From Seiridium cupressi (lineage: Eukaryota > Ascomycota > Sordariomycetes > Amphisphaeriales > Sporocadaceae), in assembly GCA_036674765.1 (NCBI GenBank), contig JARVKI010000060.1, positions 186,001 to 250,000 on the forward strand: a stretch of DNA of 64,000 nt, given 5' to 3'. Within the stretch, counting starts at the first letter, position 1. Each line of letters opens with the position of its first letter. The notes beneath the pieces were generated by a model. The model searched no databases, was not told the origin of the DNA, and worked only from the letters and a program-made list of their open reading frames with translations. Positions 1-11,945 of the stretch are shown piece by piece. The translations under genes and the position numbers were made by a program.

Positions 1-697
1 TCCTTTGAAACAGGTGCCCAGTGTCATGTTCATAGGATTATATGACAGCCATTCTCTTATGAAAGATGATGTGACATCAAGCTAGTGTGCACGGTATACT
101 CGGCTTTCGACATGAGGTAGGCGATGCTTGATCACCTCAGCATCGGTAACGCCTGAGAACGACCCGACATGGTCCATGGATGGCAGTTTCGACAAGTCGT
201 GAATCGGTTGCCTCTAACACGGCTCTCATACTGGATGACGACGCATGGGTAAAGGCGGACGGCAGGTGATACAGTCTAGCCCGAAGAGGGAACATGATTC
301 GTTCTATGGTGTAATCAGTGGTGGGGTAGTTGGGAGGGAGCCACTAACATTATGTCATATGTACATGTTAGCCAGCTCGCGGAAAGCATCTAGGTGAGCC
401 TTCAGCCGGTTTGTCGAGGCTGAGCTTGCTTTTCTGTGCCGATTATCCAGCTTGGACCGTATGCCTAGGTACAGAGCTTCTGCGACCTAGTGCCCGTCAT
501 TTTTGTGGTAGTTGCCCCCAGACATTGCTGAGCTCATCCCGTAGTGGTTTCGTTTCCAATCCTCCCAAATTACCCCGCCAACACGTTTGGATTCTGAACC
601 ATCATCAGCGCAAGCAACGTACGACTGACCTACCAAACATACTCTATTCTTTTACGACGCGCTCAGAATACCACATTACTGGCAGGGGAGTGCGGCC
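1..697. other. Upstream region of het-C
   Basis: No gene is supported here. An open frame at 411-968 (+) runs into het-C in another frame and has no family resemblance, so I treat it as chance. The segment presumably holds the het-C promoter and 5' leader. I see no clear TATA box close to the start codon. Confidence 0.6.
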
Positions 698-3235
698 ATG
701 GCATCCAGATTGGGCTTTGGCAGCTTCTTGCTGGTTGTGGGCATCATTCTGGTGCTCATGCCCGGCAAAGCGGCAGCATTCGGCGCCGGCAACATCCCCT
801 CCATCGCCCAGGTCGAGGGCCACAACTGGCGGCATGGCGACATTGAGGACATGCTCAAAACCATCACCTTCTTGCACGGCAAGAAGTGGACAACTCTGCT
901 TGTCCAGCGAACCTACTTTGGCAACTGGCTGCGCGACTACTCTCAGGCCGTCGACGTCGGCAGCTTGAAGGGCGTCAACGCTGCTACTATCCGCATTCTT
1001 GTTTGGGTCCTATCCTTCCTGGCCAATGGGTATGCGACGGAGGAGTTTGAAGTCACAGAGGAGCGCCTTGGCGTTTACAGACCCGAAGAGCACATCGATA
1101 ACCCTCTGGGCTATGCTGACAACAAGGATGCGCGAGAGTTTGACAAGCGACTACGCGGCCCGGTTGCGCCCGTGGAAACAGAGATCGACACCCGGACTGG
1201 GATGAAGAACTACATCGCCAACGAGTCGGGGGGCTGGGCAACCAGCGCTGGATACATCCGCTTCAGCTTTGCTCGCTGCATTCACTATGGCAGATTGTAC
1301 ACCAGTGGCTCCTCTCGCAAGGGCCAGGAAGCAGATCTGTGTGAAGCACTGCGATGCCTAGGCCAAACCCTCCACTGCATGGAGGACTTCTCTGCTCACA
1401 GCAACTATTGCGAGCTTGCACTCCGCGAGTTGGGATACCACGACGTCTTCGCGCACTGTGGTACGCAGTCCGAGATCAATTTGAATGGCAAGCGTGTTTA
1501 CCCCTTGGTCACGGGAACCTTTGGTGGTGTCGATTTCTTGCACTCTGTCATTGGTGAAGCCAACGACCACTTCACCCAGTCTGAGGTTGATGAGCTGGAT
1601 ATCGCCCTGAAGAACGCCGAGGCCGCCACCAAATCTGGAGGCGGGGGTGGCACTCGGGGCTTTGGTGGCGGCAGCGGTGCAATGGACTTCATCTCCCTCG
1701 TTGGTCAACTGCCCGGCATTGGAGGTGGGTTTGCCTCCGAGGCCAATGACCTGAAGCGCATGGCTGAGCAGCAGGAGCGGGAGAACGAGACGAGGTCGCG
1801 CGGGGACATGACCCGGGCAAATGCAAACATTGTTCCCGGAATGAGCGCTGATTTTGACCCAGTCAAGACAGCTGCACGTATCTACCCGATCCTGCAATTC
1901 AGGGACAAGATCGTCAAATCGATCAATAGGGGCATTGCCAAGATTCCCGGCTTGGAGAGCCTACTGGAGCACATCAGCGAAACGTTGACGGCATTTGTTC
2001 TTGGGCTACTTGCTCCATTCATCCGTCCCATCATCAACCAGCTCACGAAGGCATTGAAGGACGGCTCATCAGGAGTCATCTCTGCTAGTGCTAACTCTCA
2101 GCTCGAGCCATGGACAAATCCTCGCTGTACCGACCCGACACACTCAATGCTGAGCAAAGATCATTTCACAAATATTCTTAACTCCTGTGCCGGGAGAGTT
2201 GGAGCTACTATCCTGCAATACGTTGTTCCGTAAGTCCAGTTCTTCTAGACTGCCGAGCACAGTCTTTACTCACAGTTCCGCAGGCGTGTGCTATATGCAT
2301 GGGAAAACACAGGCGTTCCTGTGGAAGAGCTTTGCAATGACATCCTACGTGCGTTCCATCATCCCGCAATTCGTGACGAGCGCGTCGAGATTCAGCGCGA
2401 CATGTTCAACACCGTCCGCAAGTGGGCTGAGGAGTATCCCAACCGCCACAACCTGAATCACCTCCTTGGTTCCGCCAGCGTCAAGAATGGGAAGAACCAC
2501 GTCTTGTCAAGCGCAAACACCAAAGGACATTCTCACGGTGGTGGTATCTTCGACAATGGTGTAGGAAGTCTAGGTCATGGTAAGCCCACTGGAAGCCTCT
2601 GGGGCCAACTGCAGACCAGAGACCTCGATGCCATGGGTGTTGGTACGGGAAGTGGTGTCGGCTACATGGGAGCTAGCTCGCCCCAGCCTTCACATGCTCC
2701 AACTCGGCCTCCTGCTGGCGAGACTTATGGATATCAGAGCTCGACACAAGCTACCGGCGGGGAAGCAGATAGCTACTTAAGGCCACAATCACAATCCGGC
2801 GGTGCAAGTGACGGTTATGGTGGTCGAACTCCCCAACCGTATGATCAAGGTCAAGGTTATGGCCGACCGCAAGAAAGCTATGGACAGTCGGACCAGGGAT
2901 ATAGCCAGGGACAAAGCTACGGCCAACCTAACCAAGGCTATCCTGGAGGATATGGAGGGCCGCCACAATACGGTGGTCCTCCAGGGCCCCCTCCACCCGG
3001 CCAATGGGGTCCGCCACCTGGTCAATGGGGAGGTGAGTAACTCCTGATGTCATTCACTATCAGTGGCAAGTAATTCCACGGAGAAAAATTGCTAACCTCA
3101 AGTGTTCTAGGACCCCCTGGACCTCCTCCGCCGGGTTACGGAGGACCTCCACCCCCTCAAGGCGGCTATCCTCCATACGGTCAACAGCACTACGGCCAAG
3201 GTGGGTATGGTGGCGGTGGCGGCTATAGATATTAG
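698..3235 (+). CDS. het-C: HET-C heterokaryon incompatibility protein
   Basis: Three exons: 698-2229, 2284-3032 and 3111-3235, giving 801 aa. Introns start GTAAGT and GTGAGT, end CAG and TAG, and keep frame; the first join gives VVP-RVLYAWENTG. Residues 1 to about 27 form a secretion signal (FLLVVGIILVLMPG, then small residues). The main body, about 30-580, matches the fungal HET-C family, with stretches such as HNWRHGDIEDML and CMEDFSAHSNYCE. A short Gly-rich loop lies near residue 310. From about residue 680 to the end the protein is low complexity, rich in Gly, Pro, Gln and Tyr, as in the glycine-rich tail of Neurospora HET-C. In Neurospora and Podospora alleles of this family control vegetative incompatibility. 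Whether this copy is a polymorphic recognition gene cannot be told from one sequence. It is convergent with the Ptc5-like gene; no HET-domain partner gene is present in the window. Confidence 0.93.
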
Positions 3236-3662
3236 AAAGAACACACTTGACTACAGGAGTCTAGGTTATATTATGGTACGGCAGTGGCGTTCGGCCTAAT
3301 GGAAGGATATACCTAGGGTAGCCAGGCCCGGTCCGGGAGTAAAAGCAGATGGTCGGTACAGGGTTTGCACGCAGTGGCGAAGAATAAAAGGAATAGGATG
3401 GCAGATAGTGAAGATTGCATCCATCTCAAAGTCATATATAATGGCGCAGACGGTGATGACAGCAAATTGCGTAATTAAAACCCTGATCGCTTGGACATTG
3501 CCCGTAGCATGCGAAATCGAACCAACGCCTTCTGACGAGTCTCAGGAGACTAAAGATACATAGTTGTTGCTTCATGTCCAGCAACAAAATTCACATCCCT
3601 CCAATTCCGATCAGTGACGCGCGGTCTCCTGTGGGGCGGTCTTTGAGAGTTACTCGACAACT
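3236..3662. other. Convergent spacer between het-C and ptc5-like gene
   Basis: These 427 bp lie between the two stop codons and should hold both 3' UTRs. I see no open frame, RNA gene or repeat of note. Confidence 0.6.
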
Positions 3663-5644
3663 CTACAGCTTTGCCTTGGCGGCTCCCCGGGGAGGTGTTG
3701 TAGCCTCCTGATTCACAAGAACCTCGCCGGTCTTCTGGCCATCGCCGAAGAAGATGACTTGGACGGTCAAGTCATCACTATTTACTTGATTAGCGGATTT
3801 CCAAGACCGCAAGAAAACCACAAAATGCTTACCGATACCGTCTCGAAAAAGGCGAGACTAGAGTGAGCAGTGCGCAGACCTGCTCTTCATTCTTGCCACC
3901 GAGGGCATTGCGGATGAGATGTGTAGCCACATTCTTATCCTTGACTACAAATCTCTCCTCGTCGGGAGAAATGCCCCACTGCTTGACGCGGATTGGCGTC
4001 TTCTGACCATCATCACCATGGCCACCCTTGTGTGCCTCGACAGGGAGCAGGTCCTGTTGCGGTGAGCCGAAGATCTTCGACCAGACGCTGTTGAACTGAG
4101 AGTTGGACTGATCCACAGCCTGCTCACTCTCAATCCATTTGCCGACGAGTCCAACGACTTCCTCGTTGGTCAGCATTTCCCAAAGGCCATCGGTGGCCAT
4201 GACCACGAAGTCGCCTTTCTCCGGTTGGATCTTAGTCGTGGTCACAACAGGTTCGGCGGTTACGTAGGGGGGCGTCTTGAGATAGGAGGAGGGTGTGCGG
4301 CCAAAGAATGAAGAACGAAGGCGATCGGAGATTTCCCGGGTCCACTTGTAGCTGGCATCACCGAAAGCGCGGGTCGGCTCTAGACCACCGAGGACGCGGC
4401 CGTTATGCACGACACGCTCCTCGCCGGGATGGGCTTTACGCATACGGGCGGCTTCGTTGGGATTGCTACCAGTCTGATCCTCGGATAGTGCAGTAGCAGT
4501 CCACTTACCAGAGCCACTGCGTCGACCCAGGACGGCACGGGAGTCTCCTGTGCAGGCTACCCGCAGTGTCTTGGAAGCACTATCATAGAACGATAAGAGG
4601 GCGCAAGATCCCGACAAAGCGGGACCTAAGAGCTCGGCTGCGACGCGCTTGGAGTTGGATTTCAGGACCTTTTCGACACTGTCGTGAACGATCTCGTGAT
4701 CCAATCGAGTGAAACCTAGTTTCATGGCAGCCTCTATAGCCTCCGGTGAAGGTGGGGCACCTAGAGTGGTGGCAGCCTTGTACGTAGTGTTGAGCTCCCT
4801 TGCAACATAGCTGATGAGGGTCTGGCGGAGCTTGGCAGATGTTGTCCATCCACTGTATAGTCATCAGTATTTATCAGTGAAACCAGCGGAGTTCCGAGTC
4901 TTACGCGTGCCCGTCGAACACACCCCAGAACATCCAGTCGTTGTTCTCCTGCTCAGTCTTTCCGGCCGAGGGCAAAGACACCTCGACGATCTTCTCGGCA
5001 TGGTCATCTTCGATAGGATTGTTGCTAGCCAGCTGTACAATGTCGTAGCGCAGAACACCCTGGCCCCTGTTCACGACAAACGACGCCTGGTGGTCCCGCA
5101 ACTTTTCGGTGGCCTGGTCCGGGGTCAACATCTCCAAGACGTTGTGGCCTGTTCCGTCGGCAGTCTTGGCTATGGGTCCCTCGCCTACAAAAGTCCCCGT
5201 GTGTAGCTCATCGGCTCCAACGACTAGCACGTTCCGGGTGGGTGCCGCATTCTGGCTCGGAGGTCTTGTTGATGTCGAGTATGGTGTGATGGCTGTGTCG
5301 GTGCCGTTGCCCTTGTATCCGTACCAGGCACCGTAGCCAACGAGACCGCTGACTAGAGCGACAGAGAATCTTCTAAAGTACATGGAGGATTGGAGAGGCC
5401 GGCCTAAAGCATGGTGCTGGTGCTGCTGGTTCCGCTTGGATACGGTCGGGGAGGAGGATGTCTTGGAGGCGAGCGAGGTCGATGTGCTCAGGGAACGGAC
5501 TTGACTGAGCCTGCTGGCGCCGGTCAAGCTGTACTGGGGATGGGCGATCAGACTCGCCCGTCGCGTGCGCAGGGCGCCTCTTGTCAGTCCCCGGGCAGCG
5601 GTTTGACAAGATGTCCGGAAGGCTCTCACAGCTACGCGACGCAT
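3663..5644 (-). CDS. Mitochondrial PP2C phosphatase, Ptc5/PDP-like
   Basis: Three exons read on the minus strand: 5644-4905, 4852-3833 and 3777-3663, giving 624 aa. Joins keep frame and restore WGVFDGHAGW and SRRYRDDLTVQVIFFG. The N-terminus (MRRVAVRAFRTSCQTAARG) is Arg-rich without acidic residues, a typical mitochondrial presequence. A likely membrane segment lies at about 93-112, as in fungal Ptc5. PP2C metal-binding and core motifs are present: NNPIEDDHAE, DGH at 244-246, ACTGDSRAVLG, SEDQT, EPTRAFGD and ATDGLWEML. In yeast Ptc5 is a mitochondrial phosphatase acting on the pyruvate dehydrogenase E1-alpha subunit; the same role is inferred here from family. Yeast Ptc5 is about 570 aa, so the length fits. 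The start chosen is the first ATG of the presequence. It is divergent from the Pex39-like gene across 442 bp. Confidence 0.9.
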
Positions 5645-6086
5645 TGGGACGTCAGGTAGGGGCTGCTGGGCTTCTGGATGACGAGCGCCCGAAACAGGCG
5701 ACGTGAGGCAAGAAGGGTGGCAGAATGGAGGCTAAAGCTTGAGGTGTAGGAGAGTGGAGTGGAGTGCTGGTGCTGGTCTGGTGCTTGTGGTGAATGGCAG
5801 CGAGAGAACGGTTGAGGCTTAGCGGCAAAGAGATGCAGGGTTCAGTGTAGTCAACGAGGGGGGAGGTCTCCACTAACTCAATCTACAGTTAGCGATTCCG
5901 AGCGTTGGAGCAGGCAATTGAACATGCTCCGTGAATGCTTGTGACTGACTTCTGGACACATGTAGATGCCAACGAATATCAGAACAACTCAACATCGGTT
6001 ACGGCGTCTTTCGGTATACTCTTTAACCCACGTCGAAACAACCGCAAATGCAAAAGCCTCGTGGATCATTCACAGTATAGCCCGGC
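5645..6086. promoter_or_regulatory. Shared divergent promoter region
   Basis: These 442 bp separate the start codons of the Ptc5-like gene (-) and the Pex39-like gene (+), so both promoters must lie here or overlap the leaders. I see no TATA box or known operator that I can defend; the open frames in it are short and unrelated to known families. Confidence 0.5.
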
Positions 6087-6976
6087 ATGGAACCCTCACA
6101 GAACGCCGCTTCTGAGCACAAAGACCCCGCAAAGCTTGCCTCTGGCCTGGAGCGGATGAGGCTGCAAGCCGTTCAGAATCCCGACCTCGCACATCGGTCC
6201 TTTGACAGCTATCCATGGGCAAAGGATCCTATATTCCAAGTAAGAACTGCCACCCACAACACAATTGCTCCATCATCATAGGCTAAGTGAGACATGCACT
6301 CAGTCACAACTAGCCACTGCGTTGTTGAACCAAAGTGACTTGTCCCCCAATGAGGTCGCTCTGCAATCTCGCATTAAGCGGTATGAAGAGAGAATAGGCA
6401 TCAAGATTGAAGCAGACAAGTATAAGTCATATCGGACACAAGAAGATCGACCAAGAGTTGAGGTTGTGCCTCAAGTCATTCTAGATCAGGAAGCGCTCTA
6501 TGAAGTAAGTAACTAGACTCTTGTCCCTGATTTGAGGATGTCCGTAGGGGAGGGGGCTAACCAGCGTCAGCCTGATGTCAATAAACGCAGATATGCAGCA
6601 ATATTCAATGATGTATCTGCCGACCAGAGTTCTGCAGATGACACGGACCAAGACGTTCCATCATGGCAGCGATCGGCCCCCAAGGCAGCACTGTACGTCA
6701 ACAAGAACCATGCCAGTACCACTGGGTCCTCGGATAAGGAGCCATACCCCAAGAAATTTGAGGAGATCATTGCATTCCTTCAGACCGGAAAGGAGATACC
6801 GGGCATTATCAAGATTCCGGATACAGTTATTGATGACCCTGTAAGTCTTGACTTTTGCTGTAAGACAGCGCGGATGTGACTAACTCTTCTAGTCGATATC
6901 TACCACCACTGGCCGTTCTGCGCCACTGAAGCCTTGGGAAAAGAAGGCTGCCAGTGGCAACGAGGCATTAGAGTGA
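6087..6976 (+). CDS. KPWE-domain protein, probable Pex39-like peroxisomal import factor
   Basis: Four exons: 6087-6239, 6304-6504, 6571-6840 and 6893-6976, giving 235 aa. Exon 3 could also begin at 6565, adding two residues. All introns are GT-AG. The C-terminal half carries the KPWE-domain pattern: FEEIIAFLQTGKEIPG followed by IPDTV (residues about 181-204) and KPWE itself at 221-224, eleven residues before the end. The N-terminal part has SYPWAKDPIFQ and a basic, probably helical stretch RIKRYEERIGIKIEADKY. From what I know of the family, yeast Yjr012c and human C6orf226, recently named Pex39, combine an IPGI-like segment with a K/R-PWE motif and assist Pex7-dependent (PTS2) import. That function is inferred here, not shown. 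The protein has no signal peptide or membrane segment, which suits a cytosolic or peripheral factor. Confidence 0.75.
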
Positions 6977-9900
6977 AATGTGCAACCAATATATCGTTGT
7001 TCTCTCACCTCTGCTCGCTCACTGTCAAGTCTCGAATAGTCCTGCATGTGGATGCATTGGACACGCATGAAGTCTAGCTACATATTTACGAAAGGACAGG
7101 CACCATCATATCAAGACTCCTAACACAATGACATATAACCGCAACAAGTGTGCAGGCCGACCATGAGCTCAAGAGGAGATAAAGTCATGAATTAAGTTCA
7201 TGGTGCTTGGGCTTGATCGGCCTCCTCCTTTTCGTTGGTCGTCCCTCTCAAGTCGGAAGGCTACAGAAAGCACATGCCAGTCCATCGACGCTTTACATAA
7301 TCCCTTGCAGATATGGAATCATCATCCTTTATTGCGGATTTGTCCAGACACAATCAATCTCACAACGGGCTACTTTTGGCACGATCCTCCTCCCAGCGAT
7401 ACCAAGATATTGCCCATCCACGCCATCACAGACAGCAATGAGCCAGGTCAAGAGCCAGTCAAGATTCTTTCGAGATTTCCAGCAGAGCTATGCAGATAGT
7501 CTCGGGCATGATGCACTGTCTGAAGGCCGCTCAAGGACAAGGCATATATATATGACCCGAGTATCCTACAGGTGTAATCGAACCCGATATACAGTACCAA
7601 AAAAGCTTGGGGTTATCTGCTTCGGAAATTTCGTACAGGATGTGGCCTGTGTCCATGGGAGTGTAACATTGGTACATTCTGCACCCTTTTCTCTGGAAGG
7701 ATTATCATGATGACCCTCCACAGTGCCTTCGTGCGAGAAAGCCTCAACATCTAGTTCACGATCCACAATTTCACAATAAGGTTCAACACAAAGCTTTCGG
7801 TGTTTTTTTCTCCCCTACGGAGCAAGGCACTTCTTCCGATGATGATAGTCGCCATGGGAGGATCTAAACTGATCGCGGAGAGCTTGACTGAGAATTGTTT
7901 CCGAGTACGCACGGCTTTGTCATCGAAATGTCGGTATTTCTCTTCCCTAACGTCCTTGATGAGGTTTTCCGTTCCTGTCTAGAAACTCTGGTTTGTCCAG
8001 TGAGTGGGTGGCAAACCCTTTGTAATATGGATGGCAACGATGGTATCTGTGTCTGAGTTGGAGTATGGTAACGAATCGGGATAAACTCATCCACCGAGTC
8101 TGGTGGTTGGTTGATATCTAGGACTCTAAGACGAGTACTTTTCAGGTACGACAGATTCATGGATTTTCTCGCTTGGAGACCACGGTACGTCAGCAATGGC
8201 CAACTCACCAACTTAAGGCCCGACTACGTCTGTTTATTGCGCGATATGCCCAGCTGAGTGTAATGGATAATGGAGGGGAAGGACATTATTTTAGATGTCG
8301 ATTCATATGATACAACGTAAGAGCATGTCAAGCGCCTATTTTGTTTTGGTGCGTATGGTGTTTCTGAGTATGTAAGTCCAAATCCGATGGGGTATAGAAT
8401 GGTAAGCCCATGTCGGTGACGGCGATAGATGTATCGACGGCTTAACCGTTACGATTGAATCACACGGTGGTCTAGTTGCATGCCGAAAATAACAGGCAGA
8501 AACGACTGTGCCGCGATGATGCTTTGGGGTAAGACGACACATCTTGTAGCGTATTGCCGAGTGTGACCGGGCCAATAGAAGTATGAAGAGAAACGAAAAG
8601 GATGTGCGGTGAGTGTATGATGATCCCTAGAATTGCCAGCGCATCAGACCCGAAGATGGAAATCGCCTGATGCCAAAATCATCCGCATCAGCCAGTCGCG
8701 AAATTTTCGGCGACTAATGCGAAGCGTGCATGATCTAGGCATGCCTACTTAGGCGCCACATGACTCGAAAGGATATTGGAAATAGCAGGTTAATGTAGGA
8801 GAAGATGACAGGCATGATCTGTTGTTCTGGCAACTTCGCTTTCATTGGTGGCTCTCGGTACCGAGCCTCCAGTGAGATGCAGAAGAATCGGGTGTAGGGG
8901 TCGCTTACCCAGATTGGCCCCCAAGGACTTCCGGGCCGGACTCGGATCTTCATCCAAGATGTCCCTTTGACTATGTAATACCAGCCATTTATGATTTTCC
9001 AATTATTCTTGGTAACCAATGACGGAAAGGCACACAATTAGCTGCGGCTTACACCTTCGGATAATCCGTAAGAGCATCTCTTTCATCGCCTCAATGGCGG
9101 TGAAGCTGTTCAAGATCATGCTATTAGGTAGAGGCGTCAACCCAAATGCAGGTACATTACATGGGCTGTGATCTTTTCATCCAGAGTTCTAAAAAGCAGC
9201 GATGATCGTAATTGTTGCCAAGACTTTCCACCATTCGGACTCTCCGACGTGCTTTCCCACTGTCCTATAAAACGATCTAGATGCATAGATACGGCGATAA
9301 TTTTACCGTGGTCATACCTGGTGATTGAGGCGCAGAGAAAATGTAAAGCAGAGGCTGTGTTTCTCTATCGTAGGGATAAAAAGGGAAGAGGAGTCGTCCG
9401 TGTCGTAGTATACATTCAAAGAAGCCGAATTCATCGATTGTTCAGGTGGTATTCATGGCGCATTGGATCTGCGCGTGACGCCTGATATGATAAAAAATCA
9501 TTTCCCTCACCTGCTCTGTGTTGTAAGTGCTGGAGCTTCGATGGAAATATAATTCTGTGGCAGGGTGAACGAGAATAGTCAAGACATCTTTCAGTCTATT
9601 GGTCAAGAATGCGCATCCACAGCCTGACAGCAACTTGCAATATTGGTGTATCGAGTAACGAAGATCTTGTGGCATATCTTCTCAGTCGATGAGCCTGGAG
9701 AACTGCTCATAATGGCCGCCGAGGGAGTGTACCAAGCGAAGAGCATGCCTCCGGCGATAGGCCCACCAATATGCCCTTTCGACAGGAAATCAACCAACTA
9801 GCACTAGTAGATGCAAATAGATCCATATCATTTCCGTAGGATTTGATGATCTGCAGCGGGATAGCTCTTCCAGTATGGGTGGAATTGAGACCTTCTTGAA

Positions 9901-10219
9901 TAATAGACCCCTCCAGGCTCAGCATAAGATGACTTGAAAGGAGAAATCGTTTGGCCTGCATATGCTAATGTACAGTAGCTGCAAGCAGACACATTAAGCC
10001 CACGTTCTTCAGCCCTATGCAAGTCAGCTGCAAGGTATCTTGAGTACCAAAGAAGTGGATTGGCCATATGAGAAAGTTCCGATTTAGCCGCAGCCAGGTA
10101 TCCCTGGCGTCAGCTATAGGAATGATATGACCGATCGTATTCGACAGCCATTGTTGACAGAGCCCTTAACAAGATGCGATCGATTGACTTGACTTTCCGT
10201 AGCAGAAATACTCCGGCTT

Positions 10220-10237
10220 TTATCAGATTGCTGATAG
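10220..10237. promoter_or_regulatory. Inverted pair of GATA sites upstream of the oxidase
   Basis: TTATCAG at 10220-10226 faces CTGATAG at 10231-10237 with four bases between, about 390 bp before the oxidase start. Paired GATA cores are the usual binding sites of AreA/NIT2 nitrogen regulators in ascomycetes. D-amino-acid oxidase releases ammonium, so nitrogen control would make sense. The sequence match is direct; the regulation is inference. Confidence 0.4.
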
Positions 10238-10531
10238 AGGAAGCTTGCTCATAATGGAGTGACAAACCATGTAGTCCGAGTCACTCTGTCTTGACGAGTC
10301 ACGCGATGAACTCTTGGTCGGGAACAATTTAGGCATAAAACCTGACATTACACACGAATGACACCAGCACCCGTCAGCCTTTAACAAAGTACAGGTTGCT
10401 GAAGACGTGACTAGGACACAGCCTCACCGAGATATGCAGTTCAGCTACAACGCCGCTCAGAAAGGATGTTATAATCTTCCGAGGGGGGGGTGCCAAGCGC
10501 TTATTACGTCGTGATATGGTGACTGAGTGCC

Positions 10532-10538
10532 TATAAGA
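10532..10538 (+). promoter_or_regulatory. TATA-like box of the D-amino-acid oxidase gene
   Basis: TATAAGA lies 89 bp before the start codon at 10627, a suitable place for a fungal TATA element feeding a short leader. Confidence 0.35.
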
Positions 10539-10626
10539 AGGCTACCGAGGAAGGCCGTAAACGTGTAGTGTTAATCGACCACTATCTTATTATTTCCAAC
10601 AAAGCAAATTATTTTTCCTCCCCAAT

Positions 10627-11945
10627 ATGTCTCTCATGATGTGGAGAGAATTAACCCCGCTGAGTCAGCCCCTGAAGAAGCCAACTCATGATTCGCCTCA
10701 CGTTCTTGTAATCGGTGGCGGCGTTACTGGGCTGGTTACATCTTGGGTTCTTCTTGACCGCGGCTATCATGTCACGATATTAAGCTCGTAAGCATCGCCG
10801 CGCATACTCTTGGGTTCTTGACTCATGTATGATCTCCCAGAGCCTGGGTCGACAGCGAAAACCGCTTGACGTCGCAGATAGCGGGTGCTCTTTGGGAGTT
10901 TCCGCCAGCCGTGTGCGGCGCGCATACCGATTCTATCTCATTGGCACATTCGAAAAGATGGTGTATGACGGCTTATCATGTTTGGGACGCGATAGCTTCT
11001 GTACCTGATCTCAGCAAAGAGTCCGGTGTCCGAATGATGCCATCAGATTTTTTCTTCCCGGACGTCATTGAAAATGACGACACACAATATTCAAAGATGG
11101 TAGAGATCATGAAAAGTGGTGTGAGGGGATTCTACCGAGGGGCTGACCTCCTGGACGAAAGAAGAGTCGACGCCTCATCTGGCGCGGTTGATGCCTACGA
11201 ACTGATGGCGCCGATCATCGACACAGACAAGGCTATGGAATGGCTAACGAGTCTTGTCCACAGCAAAGGCGCACGACTCGTTACGGAAACCATCAAGGAT
11301 GATCTGCTGGACGTTGAGGACAGTCTCCGGGCACGATTCGACGCCGACATCATCGTCAACTGCACAGGCTTGCAAGGACAAGTTCTGGCGGGAGACACAA
11401 GCGTCTATCCGATCCGGGGCGGGTTAATTCGAGTCATCAATGATGGATCGGACTTCCCGAAGGTCGAGGCAGCTCTGACAATTACAGCAGATGCGGTCCA
11501 TGACGCAAATGAGATCGTCTTCCTCGTACCAAGAAATGACAACATCCTCCTGATTGGCGGCATAACAGAGCCGCATAAGTGGGATCTCGATCTTACGTTA
11601 GATAGTCCCATCATACGTCGAATGCGGGAAAGATGTGAGGCTTTCTTGCCCAGTCTCAAGTCTGCACGCGTTGACCCGGATTACCCGTTGGCACAAGGCC
11701 TTCGCCCGTTCAGGGGCAACAACGTAAGGGTCGAGCGTGAACTCCGCAAGTCCAGTAGTCGAATCGTGCATTCTTATGGTCATGGAGGGGCCGGCTGGTC
11801 ACTGTCGTTTGGGTGTGCCCAGGACGTTGCATTGCTTGTGGAAGAAGCACTGGCAGGCATTGCGCCGAGATCGATGAGGGAAATGGAGGATAACCGCAGA
11901 GGCTCGAAGCTCCAAAGTCGTATGGACCTCAGAGCGGCGCTGTAA
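10627..11945 (+). CDS. D-amino-acid oxidase-like FAD oxidoreductase
   Basis: Two exons, 10627-10787 and 10841-11945, giving 421 aa; the 53-nt intron starts GTAAGC and ends CCCAG. The protein opens with a 24-residue extension, then the FAD-binding strand VLVIGGGVTG. PIRGG, GLRPFRGNNVRVE (the substrate-binding Arg region) and the D-amino-acid oxidase signature HSYGHGGAGWSLSFG follow in family order. Expected reaction: oxidative deamination of D-amino acids to 2-oxo acids, ammonia and hydrogen peroxide with FAD. Many fungal members are peroxisomal through a C-terminal SKL-type signal; this one ends RAAL, which is not a clear PTS1, so its location is open. It stands alone, with 3.6 kb upstream and 2.7 kb downstream without other recognised genes. 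A D-aspartate oxidase specificity is also possible. Confidence 0.9.

Larger units (their letters stand above)
6977..10626. other. Gene-poor stretch between Pex39-like gene and D-amino-acid oxidase
   Basis: This 3.65-kb stretch has only short unrelated open frames on both strands (for example 7207-7710 + and 8735-9037 -). None shows a family motif, a plausible intron join or coding-like codon use. I see no terminal repeats or transposase motifs. The last 0.4 kb holds the oxidase promoter. A G8 run lies at 10483-10490. Confidence 0.5.

Noticed and set aside
10648..10720. PTS2-like signal in the N-terminal extension of the oxidase
   Set aside because: RELTPLSQP and KPTHDSPHV have the basic residue and the Gln or His at the right spacing but fail at positions two and nine, so the match is too weak despite the Pex39-like neighbour.
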